From Luteimonas terrae (GTDB taxonomy: Bacteria; Pseudomonadota; Gammaproteobacteria; Xanthomonadales; Xanthomonadaceae): a stretch of 64,000 nucleotides of DNA. A program made the translations under genes and the position numbers. Shown here one piece after another: positions 17,760 through 26,661 of the stretch. The notes under the pieces were generated by a model. That model saw only the letters and a program-made list of their open reading frames with translations. It was not told the DNA's origin and ran no database searches. Every line of letters starts with the position of its first letter. Positions within the stretch are counted from its first letter, which is position 1. The stretch is from positions 1,612,001-1,676,000 of the forward strand of contig NZ_SMTG01000002.1 of the NCBI RefSeq assembly GCF_004358165.1. The letters are read 5' to 3'.

Positions 17760-18707
17760 TCAGTCGCGCGCGACATCGACGAATTCCGCGAACACCGCGT
17801 CGATCTGCGCCTCGCTGACGCTGCCGCCGTCCTGCACGGTCTGCGCCTGCTCGAAGAGCGGAACGATCAGCGCCATGCCGTCGACCTTCGTTTTCAGATG
17901 CACGCCCTCGGGCGACCCCAGACGTGTCTCCCAGCGCGCGCGCACCCGGGCCCAGTAGTCCTGCGTGGCCTTCCAGTAGTCGTAGGCCGGGGTGAAATCG
18001 ATCGCGTCGGTCTTCACGTAGTCGTTGAAGCCGGTCTCGTGAACGATGCTGCCGGTGACCGCGCCTGTGGCGTCGCGGATGTCCTTGCGGTTGTCCTGCT
18101 CGTGGGTCCAGCCGCCGGGCACGATGGTGTGGCGGTTGATCGCGGCCAGCGCGTTGTAGTCCTCGCGGGTGGTGTATTCGCGGCGCGGCAGCGGGCGCCA
18201 GCCGGCGTCGGAGGTCCAGGTCGACGTGCCGTTGGCGTGGTCCCAGCGACCGGTGCCGCAGTAGCGCGGTGCGTCGCTGACCTCGAACACGCACTGCGTC
18301 CAGCCGCCGGCCACGCGGTCAGCCGGCACGTCGCGCAGACGCCAGGTCTGGTCGGCGGCGAACTCCCAGCGCTGCGGCGCCTCGTACATCCAGTCCTGGC
18401 GCCAGTGCTTGATCACGTGACCGCTTTTGACGTCGAGCAGCAGATGCTGCAGCACGATCTTCCTCGGCGAATCCTCGACGACGATGACGACTTCGTCGCC
18501 GCCGCTGCGCTTGGGATCTTTGCGCGTGTAGTCGGGGCGCAGTACGACGGTTTCGTCGAACAGGAAGCGCACGGTGTACTCGCCCTGCATCGCGAGGATC
18601 GCGGCGCGGTCGGCGGCAGCGGGTGCGGCGGGCGGGCGGGTGGCGGCGGACGCGGCGGTGGATGCCAGCAGTGCAGTGAGCGCCAGCGCGGTCGCTTGCG
18701 GTTTCAT
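17760..18707 (-). CDS. DUF6607 family secreted protein
   Basis: This 315-residue protein begins with a signal peptide (residues 1-21, ending ASAA) and matches the DUF6607 family: Trp/Tyr-rich segments such as KHWRQDWMYEAPQRWEF and YWKATQDYWARVRARWE. The function is unknown. It is the last gene of the haem-uptake operon, a position that suggests a periplasmic or outer-membrane role in haem or iron acquisition. Its ATG lies within an ATGA overlap with one of the two possible frames of the preceding gene. Confidence 0.75.
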   Translation of the reverse strand: MKPQATALALTALLASTAASAATRPPAAPAAADRAAILAMQGEYTVRFLFDETVVLRPDYTRKDPKRSGGDEVVIVVEDSPRKIVLQHLLLDVKSGHVIKHWRQDWMYEAPQRWEFAADQTWRLRDVPADRVAGGWTQCVFEVSDAPRYCGTGRWDHANGTSTWTSDAGWRPLPRREYTTREDYNALAAINRHTIVPGGWTHEQDNRKDIRDATGAVTGSIVHETGFNDYVKTDAIDFTPAYDYWKATQDYWARVRARWETRLGSPEGVHLKTKVDGMALIVPLFEQAQTVQDGGSVSEAQIDAVFAEFVDVARD

Positions 18708-18734
18708 CGGTTCAGACCTCGGGGTTCGGAGACA

Positions 18735-19336
18735 TCAGGACAGTCGGATCCGCGTGTCGTACGCGGCCGGATCGATCGGGTCGTACGCGCCGCAGCGGCG
18801 GCGCGCCGGCAGCAGCAGTCGTCGAGTGCGGGAGACGCGGGGATGCCATGGCCGCGGGCGATGCGGCGCGCACTCTCGACGCCCAGCGGCGACAGCGTGC
18901 CGAGCGAGGCGACCAGCATCGCGTCGCCCGCCTCCGCCACTGGGCCGATGCACTGGAACCGCAGCACGCTGGCCGACCAGGCGCCGCCCCGCAGGCGCTG
19001 CGCGACGCTGCGCCACAGGCGCTCGGAGAGCCCGCCCGGTGCGACATCGCTGCAGCGGGGCAGCTGTGTGCTCAGACGCTCCCAGCCGAGGAAGTCGCTG
19101 TCGGGCAACAGATGCAACTGCCAGCAACAGGCGTCGGCGGCATCGAAGAACCTCAGGCTTTCGTGCATGCCGTCGCCATCGAGCCCGGCATGGGCTTCGG
19201 CGCGCGAGGCCGACGACCAGCCGCCCAGCTCGCGGGCCGCGCCCGCCCGGTGCAGGCACAGCACCGTGCCCAGCGCCGCCAGCTGCGACGGTGTGGGCAC
19301 CAGGCGACCGTTGGATGCGTGCGGGATGCCGGCCAT
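18735..19336 (-). pseudogene. haem-operon protein of unknown function, frameshifted near its C-terminus
   Basis: The frame opening at 19336 gives a cytoplasmic-looking protein (MAGIPHASNGRLVPTPSQLA onward) of about 175 residues with normal codon use. Near 18817 it degenerates into CCCRRAAAAARTTRS and runs on to a stop at 18704. The frame offset by one instead reads LLLPARRRCGAYDPIDPAAY and ends at 18735, which looks like real protein. One missing base in the GACGACTGCTG stretch would restore a product of about 200 residues. It lies between the haem receptor and DUF6607 genes, where related bacteria carry a haem-utilisation or hypothetical protein. Either the strain has an altered tail, or the base call is wrong. 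Confidence 0.6.
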
Positions 19337-19338
19337 GC

Positions 19339-21570
19339 TCAGAAATCGACCGACAGGCTGACCGCGACGTTGCGACCCGGCGCGGTGTAGCGGTCGAGGG
19401 TGGCGCTGGTCGCGGAGACCACCGGCACCAGGCCGGCCTGCCAGACCTTGCGGTCGGCGAGATTGAACACGCCGACGTCGACCCGCGTGCCGGGCGCGAA
19501 GCGCCAGTGTGCGTAGAGATCGAGCAGCGCATGACCGGGACTTTCGAAGTAGGCGCTACCCGCCGGCGCAGCCGGCAGGCGGTCACGACGCCCGGCGAAA
19601 CGGCCGATCAGCTCTGCACCCCACGCCTCGCGCGCGAACGCCACGCCGAGCGTCGCGGTCAGCGGGTCGACACTGCCGAGCGCCTCGCCCGTCGTCCGAT
19701 CCTCGCCGCGCGACCACGCGGCCGCGCCCTGCAGCGACCAGCCCTCCAAAGCCGGCGCAAAGGTGTCGAAGTACAGACCGCCCTTGAACTCCACGCCACG
19801 GATGCGCGCGTCGTCGACGTTCTGCGACTGGTAGATCATCAGTCCGGTGACCGGGTCGTCGCCGATGTAGCGCGTCGACTCGATGAAGTCGTCGTACTGC
19901 GTGTAGTAACTGCTCAGGCTGGCGTAGCCGACGTCGCCGGCGAAGCGCAGACCGAGCTCGAGGCCGTCGCTGGTCTCCGACCTCAGATCCGGGTTCGGAA
20001 TCGCCGTGTACCCGAACATGAAATTGGTGAACCCGATATTGACGTCGTTGTAGGGCGGCGCGCGGAAGCCGCGTGCGTAGCCGCCGAACAGCGACCAGGC
20101 ATCGGAGAACTTCCAGACGACACCGAGCTTGGGCGACACGCTGGTCTCGCGCAGGTCGGCGACCTGCGTGGTCGGGTTGTCCTCGCGGAAGATCGTGTCG
20201 ACCTCGGGGTCGAGCCGGTAGTGATCCACGCGCAGGGCCGGCACCAGCCGGAACGCGCCATCGGCGAAGCCGATCTCGTCCTGCACGTACAGCGCGGCCC
20301 GGGTGGTGTCGCTGATCGGGAAATCGCGCACCGGGAACACGTCGGGCAACATCACATTGGTGACGACGCCTGTGTCGAGGAAGATGCGGCGCCCGTCGCG
20401 CTTCTGCTTCGTTTCGGTGCGCTCGATGTCGAGGCCGTAGGCGATCGCGTGGTCGACGCTTCCGGTCTCGAAGGTCTTGCGCGCGTTCGCCTGCAGGCCA
20501 TAGCTGCGCTGGTCGAAATGGAACGCGCGCTCGCGACGGTCGCGGATCACCGTGCCGCCCGACGGCACACGGCGCACTTCCACGCTGTCCTGCCGCGTGC
20601 GGCTGTCCTGGCGATAGAGCTGCCAGTCGACGCTGTCGGCCAGCGCCGACGACAGGCCGCCGATCTCGTGGCCGAAGGTGACGCGCGCGCGCGACTGGTG
20701 GTCTTCGCCTAGCACCTGCGTATTGGTTGCACCCGTCAGGGCCTGCAGGCCGTACGAGGTCAGCACGTCGGTGTCGACATCGTCCTCGTTGCCTTCGACC
20801 GTCAGCTTGAAGCGCTGCGTTTCGCTCGGCGCGAACACGACCTTCCCGAGCACGCTGCGCCCGGCGTAGGCCTGCGGATTGGCCTGCGTGCGGGCGCTGC
20901 CGGTGCCGCCGACCTCGCCCATGTTCCCGGTTTCCTGGCCCTGCCGGTGGCTGACCGCGACCAGGCCCGACCAGCGTTCGCCGCCGAAGGCCGCGGTCGC
21001 ACCGGCGAACAGCCCCTCGTCGGCGCTGGTCACGCCGAGCTTCGTGCCGAAATGGGCCGTCCTGCCCTCGCCCAGATAATCCGCCGGGTCCTTGGTGACG
21101 AAGGACACCACACCACCGAGTGCGTCCGAGCCGTACAGCGCACTCGTCGGTCCGCGCACCACTTCGACCCGCTTGAGCGTGTCGAGATCGACGAAGTTGC
21201 GGTTGGCGTTGGAGAAGCTGCCGATCGCGAACGCGTCCGGCACCGCGATGCCGTCGGTCTGGATGCGCACGCGGTTGCCGCCGAGCCCGCGGATGCGGAT
21301 GTCGTTGAGGCCGAAGCGCCCGAAACTGCTGCCGACGGTGATGCCCGGCTCGTAGCGGAACAGATCGGCGATGTCCCGCACCAGCAGCGCGTCCATGCGC
21401 GCGCGGTCGATCACGTCGACGGTGTTGGGGACGTCGGCGATCGCACGCTCGGTGCGGGTGGCGGTGACGACGATCTGGTCGAGATCGCGCGGCGCGCCAT
21501 CGGGCGCGGCGATGACGGACGTGGAGGACAGGCACAGGGCCAGTGACACGGACAGCAGACTGGGACGCAT
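19339..21570 (-). CDS. TonB-dependent haemoglobin/haem receptor
   Basis: This 743-residue outer-membrane receptor has a signal peptide (1-22), a TonB-box-like segment (DQIVVTATRTERA, about 31-43), a plug domain (RIRGLGGNRVRIQTDGI) and a 22-strand beta-barrel ending in NVAVSLSVDF with a terminal Phe. It matches the haemoglobin/transferrin/lactoferrin receptor family. The start at 21570 was chosen for the signal peptide. Its place after hemP and a Fur box, and before the unknown protein and DUF6607, marks an iron-repressed haem-uptake operon. TonB/ExbBD and a haem ABC transporter are not in this window. Confidence 0.92.
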   Translation of the reverse strand: MRPSLLSVSLALCLSSTSVIAAPDGAPRDLDQIVVTATRTERAIADVPNTVDVIDRARMDALLVRDIADLFRYEPGITVGSSFGRFGLNDIRIRGLGGNRVRIQTDGIAVPDAFAIGSFSNANRNFVDLDTLKRVEVVRGPTSALYGSDALGGVVSFVTKDPADYLGEGRTAHFGTKLGVTSADEGLFAGATAAFGGERWSGLVAVSHRQGQETGNMGEVGGTGSARTQANPQAYAGRSVLGKVVFAPSETQRFKLTVEGNEDDVDTDVLTSYGLQALTGATNTQVLGEDHQSRARVTFGHEIGGLSSALADSVDWQLYRQDSRTRQDSVEVRRVPSGGTVIRDRRERAFHFDQRSYGLQANARKTFETGSVDHAIAYGLDIERTETKQKRDGRRIFLDTGVVTNVMLPDVFPVRDFPISDTTRAALYVQDEIGFADGAFRLVPALRVDHYRLDPEVDTIFREDNPTTQVADLRETSVSPKLGVVWKFSDAWSLFGGYARGFRAPPYNDVNIGFTNFMFGYTAIPNPDLRSETSDGLELGLRFAGDVGYASLSSYYTQYDDFIESTRYIGDDPVTGLMIYQSQNVDDARIRGVEFKGGLYFDTFAPALEGWSLQGAAAWSRGEDRTTGEALGSVDPLTATLGVAFAREAWGAELIGRFAGRRDRLPAAPAGSAYFESPGHALLDLYAHWRFAPGTRVDVGVFNLADRKVWQAGLVPVVSATSATLDRYTAPGRNVAVSLSVDF

Positions 21571-21725
21571 GGGAGCTCGCGCTGGGAGTGGAGAGCGGCG
21601 AGCTGGCGGGCGCGGGGGAGAGGAACGCGCGGGCGGGCAGCCTCTGGAGAGAGGATGTCGATGTAGCGCACGGCGTCGGCCAGGTCCGTTACGAGGGCCC
21701 GCCACGCCGTGGGACGTATCAGGAC

Positions 21726-21932
21726 TTACTTGGTGAGGATCAGCTTGTCGTTGCGCGTATGGCGCAGGCGGTAGATCTCGTTGCCGTGCCGGATGCGCAG
21801 TTCGCGCTGGCCGCGCAGCAGCTGGGCACTGTCGAGCTCGATGACCTCGGGCGCGCGGGTCAAGGGATGGACGTTGCCGCCGTCGTGGGTGTCGCGGGAC
21901 ACGGGCGAAGCCGGGAACTGGGACGCGAGCAT
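21726..21932 (-). CDS. hemP: haemin uptake protein HemP
   Basis: The 68-residue protein ends in the HemP signature: ELDSAQLLRGQRELRIRHGN and IYRLRHTRNDKLILTK. HemP/HmuP proteins are small basic proteins encoded at the head of haem-uptake operons and are needed for full expression of the receptor gene in several proteobacteria. The ATG at 21932 is preceded by a strong GGAGG at ideal spacing. A Fur box overlapping the promoter lies 30 bp upstream. Confidence 0.93.
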   Translation of the reverse strand: MLASQFPASPVSRDTHDGGNVHPLTRAPEVIELDSAQLLRGQRELRIRHGNEIYRLRHTRNDKLILTK

Positions 21933-21959
21933 GTCGGGATCCTCCGATAGGGGATTCCG

Positions 21960-21987
21960 ATGATATTGATTCTCATTTGCTAGTCAA
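21960..21987 (-). promoter_or_regulatory. Fur-regulated promoter of the haem operon
   Basis: On the minus strand TTGACT (plus-strand 21982-21987) and TATCAT (21960-21965) are spaced by 16 bp. The spacer and -10 are covered by a Fur box: positions 21962-21980 match 15 of 19 bases of the consensus GATAATGATAATCATTATC by hand alignment, core AATGAGAATCA. Binding of Fe-Fur here would block RNA polymerase. Confidence 0.85.
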
Positions 21988-22037
21988 GAGTGACTGTCAT
22001 CTTGATGCCCGGGCCCATGCGGGCGACGGGCCGCGTG

Positions 22038-23006
22038 TCAGGCCGTCGCCGCTTCCACGCGACGCCACACGCTCTCGTCGAAGCGTGCCAGCAGCGTCAG
22101 TGCTTCGAAGTTCTGCAGCAGTTGCGACACCCGGCTCGCGCCCAGCAACACGCTCGAGACATGCGGATTGGTCAGGCACCAGGCGATGGCCAGCGGCGCC
22201 GGCGCAACGCCGAGTTCGGACGCCAGTGCGGTGAAGCGACACGCACGTGCGAGACGGGCATCGCCCTCGCCCAGCACGCTGCCCTGCAGCCATTCCATGC
22301 CCGGCTGCGCGAGCCGGCTGCGCGCAGGCACCCCGTCGGCGTACTTGCCCGTCAGCAGGCCCGACGCCAGCGGCGACCAGATCGTCGTGCCGAGACCGAG
22401 CTCGGCGTACAGCGGCGCGTATTCCAGTTCAACGCGCTCGCGGCGCAGCAGGTTGTACTCGGGCTGCTCCATCGTGGGCCCGTGCAGATGATGCGTGCGT
22501 GCGATCTGCGCGGCCTCGCGGATCAGCGCGGCCGGCCACTCCGACGTGCCCCAGTACAGCACCTTGCCCTGGCGGATCAGCGTGTCCATCGCCCACACGG
22601 TTTCGGCGACCGGCGTGTCGGGATCGGGCCGGTGACAGAAGTAGAGGTCGAGATGCTCGACGCGCAGCCGCTTCAGCGCCGCGTCGCAGGCATCGCGCAC
22701 GTGCTTGCGCGACAGGCCGCGTTGCGTCGGCGCCGGCTCGGCGGCCGCACCGAAGAACACCTTGCTCGAGATGCAGTAGCCATCGCGCGGCAGGCGCAGG
22801 TCGGCGATCACGTCGCCCATCACCTGCTCGGCCGCGCCGTTGGCGTAGCCCTCGGCGTTGTCGAAGAAGTTGACGCCGTGGTCCCAGGCGGCGGCCACGA
22901 GTTCGCGTGCTTCGCTGCGGCCGATCTGGCTGCCGAACGTGACCCAGGCGCCGAACGACAAGGCGGACAACTGCAGGCCGGACGAGCCGAGGCGGCGGTA
23001 CTGCAT
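22038..23006 (-). CDS. aldo/keto reductase (AKR6, KCNAB-like)
   Basis: This 322-residue NADPH-dependent reductase resembles the beta-subunit-like subgroup of aldo/keto reductases. It starts MQYRRLGSSGLQLSALSFGA, has the catalytic Asp/Tyr pair in NFFDNAEGYANGAAEQ (about residues 51-66), and the catalytic Lys in YCISSKVFFG near residue 86. The C-terminal VLLGASRVSQLLQNFEAL is the coenzyme-binding end. No adjacent gene explains its substrate. It is transcribed divergently from the GGDEF-like gene. Confidence 0.9.
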   Translation of the reverse strand: MQYRRLGSSGLQLSALSFGAWVTFGSQIGRSEARELVAAAWDHGVNFFDNAEGYANGAAEQVMGDVIADLRLPRDGYCISSKVFFGAAAEPAPTQRGLSRKHVRDACDAALKRLRVEHLDLYFCHRPDPDTPVAETVWAMDTLIRQGKVLYWGTSEWPAALIREAAQIARTHHLHGPTMEQPEYNLLRRERVELEYAPLYAELGLGTTIWSPLASGLLTGKYADGVPARSRLAQPGMEWLQGSVLGEGDARLARACRFTALASELGVAPAPLAIAWCLTNPHVSSVLLGASRVSQLLQNFEALTLLARFDESVWRRVEAATA

Positions 23007-23105
23007 GGAGACTCCACAAGGACGGTTGCGATGCCGCCAGTATGCCCGCCGCGTTCGCGGTCCCGCCCCGCGCTATGCTGCCGCGGCCGCCACAAGGACC
23101 TTCCG

Positions 23106-24239
23106 ATGCGCGCACCCGATCGCACCCGGCAGGGCATCGTCGCCACGCTGTTCGGACGCGTGGACGAGGTGATGCTCGAACTCGGTGCCGGCGGTGAGCT
23201 GGTCGTCGCACGGGTGCGCGCGGCGCTCTCCTTGCTGATCCCGCTGTTGCCACTGGTCGCGGCCGCCGGCGGCCTGGGCACCCGCATCGTGGTCGTCGGT
23301 CTGGGTCTGGCGGTCTTCACCAATGTCATGGCGCAGGTGTGGCTGGTGCTCGCCCGTCGCCAGCGGCGCCATGCCTGGCTGCCCTACGCCACGGGCACCT
23401 ACGACGTCAGCATGACCACGCTAGTGCTGGCCCTGCTCGCCACACGCGATCCGGCCGCGGCGCTCAACAGCGTGGTGGTGTGGAACTTCTACATGCTGTC
23501 GATCGCGATCACCGCCCTGCGCAACGATGGTCGACTCGCGCTGTACGTCGGCGGCATCGCGATCGTCCAGTACGCGGTGCTGGCCGCGGTGCTGATCGGC
23601 GGCGGCGATGCGCCGCGTCCGGCGTCGCTGGGCTATGGCGTGGTCTCGCTGGCCGGTCAGGTCGAACGTCTGCTGTTGCTTGCGATGATGACCGTGGTCG
23701 CCTGCGCCATCGTCTATCGCATGCAGCGGCTGGTGGAACTGTCCGGTCGCGACGGCCTGACCGGCCTGCCGAACCGCGCGTGGCTGCTGCAGCATGCGCC
23801 GCGCCAGCTCGCCGACGCGCGCCACGACGGGCGCTCGCTGACCCTCGGCCTGCTCGATCTCGACGGTTTCCGCCGGATCAATGCCGAGGCCGGGCCGCGC
23901 ATCGGCGACCGCGCGATCCGCGACATCGCCCGACATCTGCAGACCCTGCTCGAAGAGGGAGAGTCGCTGTCGCGGATCGGTGGCCAGGAGTTCGTGCTGC
24001 TGCTGCGCTGCCCGGCCGGCAGTGCCTGGGAGCGGCTGGACCGGGTGCGACGGGCGCTGTCGACCGGGCCGGTCGCGTCCGATCGCGACGGCCGGCCGAT
24101 CCCGCTGAGTTTCAGCGCCGGTCTTGCCGCGTTTCCGCCCGACGGCGGCGAGGTGTCCGCGCTGCTCGGCGTCGCCGACCGTCGTCTGCAGCAGGCCAAG
24201 CGCCTGGGGCGCAACCGTATCGAGGCGCGCGACGCCTGA
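23106..24239 (+). CDS. membrane GGDEF-domain protein with degenerate signature (GGQEF)
   Basis: The 377-residue protein has five or six N-terminal membrane helices (about residues 38-205) and a C-terminal GGDEF domain starting at DGLTGLPNR (D216). The domain keeps LGLLDLDGFRRIN, which supplies a metal-binding Asp, but the signature is GGQEF at residues 292-296: the usual Asp/Glu at position three is Gln. No RxxD inhibitory site precedes it. It may therefore be a weak or inactive diguanylate cyclase that acts as a c-di-GMP or GTP sensor. An AAGGA precedes the ATG at 23106. Confidence 0.85.
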   Translation: MRAPDRTRQGIVATLFGRVDEVMLELGAGGELVVARVRAALSLLIPLLPLVAAAGGLGTRIVVVGLGLAVFTNVMAQVWLVLARRQRRHAWLPYATGTYDVSMTTLVLALLATRDPAAALNSVVVWNFYMLSIAITALRNDGRLALYVGGIAIVQYAVLAAVLIGGGDAPRPASLGYGVVSLAGQVERLLLLAMMTVVACAIVYRMQRLVELSGRDGLTGLPNRAWLLQHAPRQLADARHDGRSLTLGLLDLDGFRRINAEAGPRIGDRAIRDIARHLQTLLEEGESLSRIGGQEFVLLLRCPAGSAWERLDRVRRALSTGPVASDRDGRPIPLSFSAGLAAFPPDGGEVSALLGVADRRLQQAKRLGRNRIEARDA

Positions 24240-24327
24240 ACGACAGCATTTTCACGCCCCCTGTGGTTGCCCGGGCAGGCCTGCTGGACTAGGCTGCGCG
24301 ACTTGGCGAAGGGCCCGGGGGGCCACG

Positions 24328-25626
24328 ATGGAAGACTTGACGCGAATCGGCTTCGGCCTGTTCGGACTGGCCGTGCTGCTCGCGATCACGTGGCTGTTCT
24401 CCAACAACAAGCGTGCCGTCGACTGGAAACTCGTCGCGACCGGCGTGGTGCTGCAGATCGCCTTCGCCGCGGTGGTGCTGCGCGTGCCGGGCGGCCGCGA
24501 GGTCTTCGACGCGCTGGGCCACGGCTTCGTGAAGGTGCTGTCCTTCGTCAACGCCGGCTCGGAGTTCATCTTCGGCAGCCTGATGAACGTGGAGACCTAC
24601 GGCTTCATCTTCGCCTTCCAGGTGCTGCCGACGATCATCTTCTTCGCCGCGCTGATGGGCGTGATGTACCACCTGGGCGTCATGCAGTTCATCGTGCGCA
24701 TCATGGCGACGGCGATCACCAAGGTGATGCGCGTGTCCGGCGCGGAGACCACCAGCGTCTGCGCCAGCGTCTTCATCGGCCAGACCGAGGCGCCGCTGAC
24801 CGTGCGCCCCTACATCTCGCGCATGACCGAGTCCGAACTCATCACGATGATGATCGGCGGCATGGCGCACATCGCCGGCGGCGTGCTGGCCGCGTACGTG
24901 GGCATGCTCGGCGGCGGCAATCCGGAAGAGCAGGCCTTCTACGCCAAGCATCTGCTGGCCGCCTCGATCATGGCCGCACCGGCCACGCTGGTGATCGCCA
25001 AGATCCTGATTCCCGAAACGCGCGAGCCGCTGACCCGCGGCACGGTGAAGATGGAGGTCGAGAAGACCACCAGCAACATCATCGACGCCGCCGCCCACGG
25101 TGCCGGCGACGGCCTGCGCCTGGCGCTGAACATCGGCGCGATGCTGCTGGCCTTCATCGCGCTGATCGCGATGGTCAACTGGCCGCTGGAGTGGATCGGC
25201 GAAGCCACCGGCATCGCCGAGGCCATCGGCCGCCCGACCAATCTCGCCACCATCTTCGGGTTCGTGCTGGCCCCGATCGCGTGGCTGATCGGCGTGCCTT
25301 GGCAGGACGCCTCGGTGGTCGGTTCGCTGATCGGCCAGAAGATCGTCATCAACGAGTTCGTGGCGTACCTGCAGCTGGCCGACATCGTCAACGGCCGCGT
25401 CGAAGGCGTGGCGCTCAGCGAGCAGGGCCGTCTGATCGCGACCTACGCGCTGTGCGGCTTCGCCAACTTCAGCTCGATCGCGATCCAGATCGGCGGCATC
25501 GGCGGCCTCGCCCCGGACCGTCGCCAGGACCTGGCGCGCTTCGGCCTGCGCGCGGTGCTGGGCGGCACCATCGCCACGCTGATGACGGCGACCATCGCCG
25601 GCGTGCTGACCTACGTCGGCGCCTGA
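24328..25626 (+). CDS. concentrative nucleoside transporter (CNT/NupC family)
   Basis: This 432-residue permease has about 8-10 helices and the CNT signature segments GQTEAPLTVRPYI (about residues 151-163) and NEFVAYLQL (about 343-351), which bind nucleoside and cation. It imports nucleosides with Na+ or H+. The ATG at 24328 opens the first helix. A PfkB-family kinase gene begins 25 bp downstream, suggesting a nucleoside or ribose salvage unit. Confidence 0.92.
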   Translation: MEDLTRIGFGLFGLAVLLAITWLFSNNKRAVDWKLVATGVVLQIAFAAVVLRVPGGREVFDALGHGFVKVLSFVNAGSEFIFGSLMNVETYGFIFAFQVLPTIIFFAALMGVMYHLGVMQFIVRIMATAITKVMRVSGAETTSVCASVFIGQTEAPLTVRPYISRMTESELITMMIGGMAHIAGGVLAAYVGMLGGGNPEEQAFYAKHLLAASIMAAPATLVIAKILIPETREPLTRGTVKMEVEKTTSNIIDAAAHGAGDGLRLALNIGAMLLAFIALIAMVNWPLEWIGEATGIAEAIGRPTNLATIFGFVLAPIAWLIGVPWQDASVVGSLIGQKIVINEFVAYLQLADIVNGRVEGVALSEQGRLIATYALCGFANFSSIAIQIGGIGGLAPDRRQDLARFGLRAVLGGTIATLMTATIAGVLTYVGA

Positions 25627-25651
25627 CGGCGCGACGATCGAAGCGGGGAAT

Positions 25652-26608
25652 GTGCGCGTGAGTCGTGTCGTCGTCGTCGGGTCGTTCAATGTCGACCATG
25701 TCTGGAATTGCGCCTCGCTGCCGCGCCGCGGCGAGACGCTGAGCGGGCATTACCACACCGGTCCGGGTGGCAAGGGCTTCAACCAGGCCGTCGCGTCCGC
25801 ACGCGCCGGGGTCGAGACCGGCTTCCTGTGCGCACTGGGCGACGATGACGGCGGCCGCCAGGCCCGCGCACTGGCCGAGGCCGACGGCATCGCCCTGCGC
25901 GTGCACGAGAGCCTCCATCCCACGGGCACCGCCGGCATCTACGTCGACGAGGCCGGACACAACACCATCGTGATCGGCGCCGGCGCCAACGGCGATCTGT
26001 CGGCGTCATGGGTCAGCCGCCAGGCGCAGGCGCTGGCCGGCGCGCGCGTGCTGCTGTCGCAGCTCGAATCGCCGCTCGACAGCGTGCTCGAAGCCATGCG
26101 TCTCGCCCGCGCGGGCGGCACCACCACCATGCTCAATCCGGCGCCGGCCAATGCGCAGTGCCTGCGCGAACTGCTGGCAGCGGCGGACGTACTCACTCCG
26201 AACGAAACCGAATTCGCCGCGCTGCTCGAACGCCACACCAGCCACCGCATCGACAGCGAGACGATCGCCAGCACTGCCGATGCGCAATTGCACAAGCTCT
26301 GCCGCACCCTGCTGCCACGCGGCACCGTGGTGATCACGCTCGGCGCGGCCGGCGCATTCGTCTCGCATCGCGAAGACCTGCTCCGCGGCGACGACACGCC
26401 CTTCTATCGCGTGGCCGCCGACAAGGTGCAGCCAGTCGACACCACCGGCGCCGGCGATGCCTTCAACGGCGCCCTCGCCGCCGCCTACGCACAGGGCCAG
26501 GGCCGCGCCTTCGCCGAGCACGTGCGCTTCGCCAACCGCTATGCCGGGCTGTCGACCGAACAGGTCGGCGCGGCGCAGGCGATGCCCCGGCTGGCCGTCG
26601 CTGGCTGA
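25652..26608 (+). CDS. PfkB-family sugar/nucleoside kinase (ribokinase-like)
   Basis: The roughly 318-residue protein is a PfkB kinase: GSFNVDHVWNC at the N-terminus, the GGKGFNQAVA sugar-binding segment at about residues 39-48, and the ATP/catalytic signature DTTGAGDAFNGAL near residue 265, which contains the catalytic Asp. The start is GTG at 25652 or GTG at 25658; the AGCGGGG upstream fits either. It follows the nucleoside permease closely. Ribokinase is the common label, but nucleoside kinase activity is equally possible given the neighbour. Confidence 0.85.
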   Translation: MRVSRVVVVGSFNVDHVWNCASLPRRGETLSGHYHTGPGGKGFNQAVASARAGVETGFLCALGDDDGGRQARALAEADGIALRVHESLHPTGTAGIYVDEAGHNTIVIGAGANGDLSASWVSRQAQALAGARVLLSQLESPLDSVLEAMRLARAGGTTTMLNPAPANAQCLRELLAAADVLTPNETEFAALLERHTSHRIDSETIASTADAQLHKLCRTLLPRGTVVITLGAAGAFVSHREDLLRGDDTPFYRVAADKVQPVDTTGAGDAFNGALAAAYAQGQGRAFAEHVRFANRYAGLSTEQVGAAQAMPRLAVAG

Positions 26609-26661
26609 ACGTCCGCGTCGCCGATCCGGCCCCCGGCCGGCCGATCGGCGACAATCGCGTC

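Noticed and set aside
18704..18734. ATGA overlap supporting the longer frame of the haem-operon protein
   Set aside because: The overlap is attractive for coupling, but the last 40 residues of that frame are Cys/Arg/Ala-rich and unlike protein, while the alternative frame ends sensibly at 18735.
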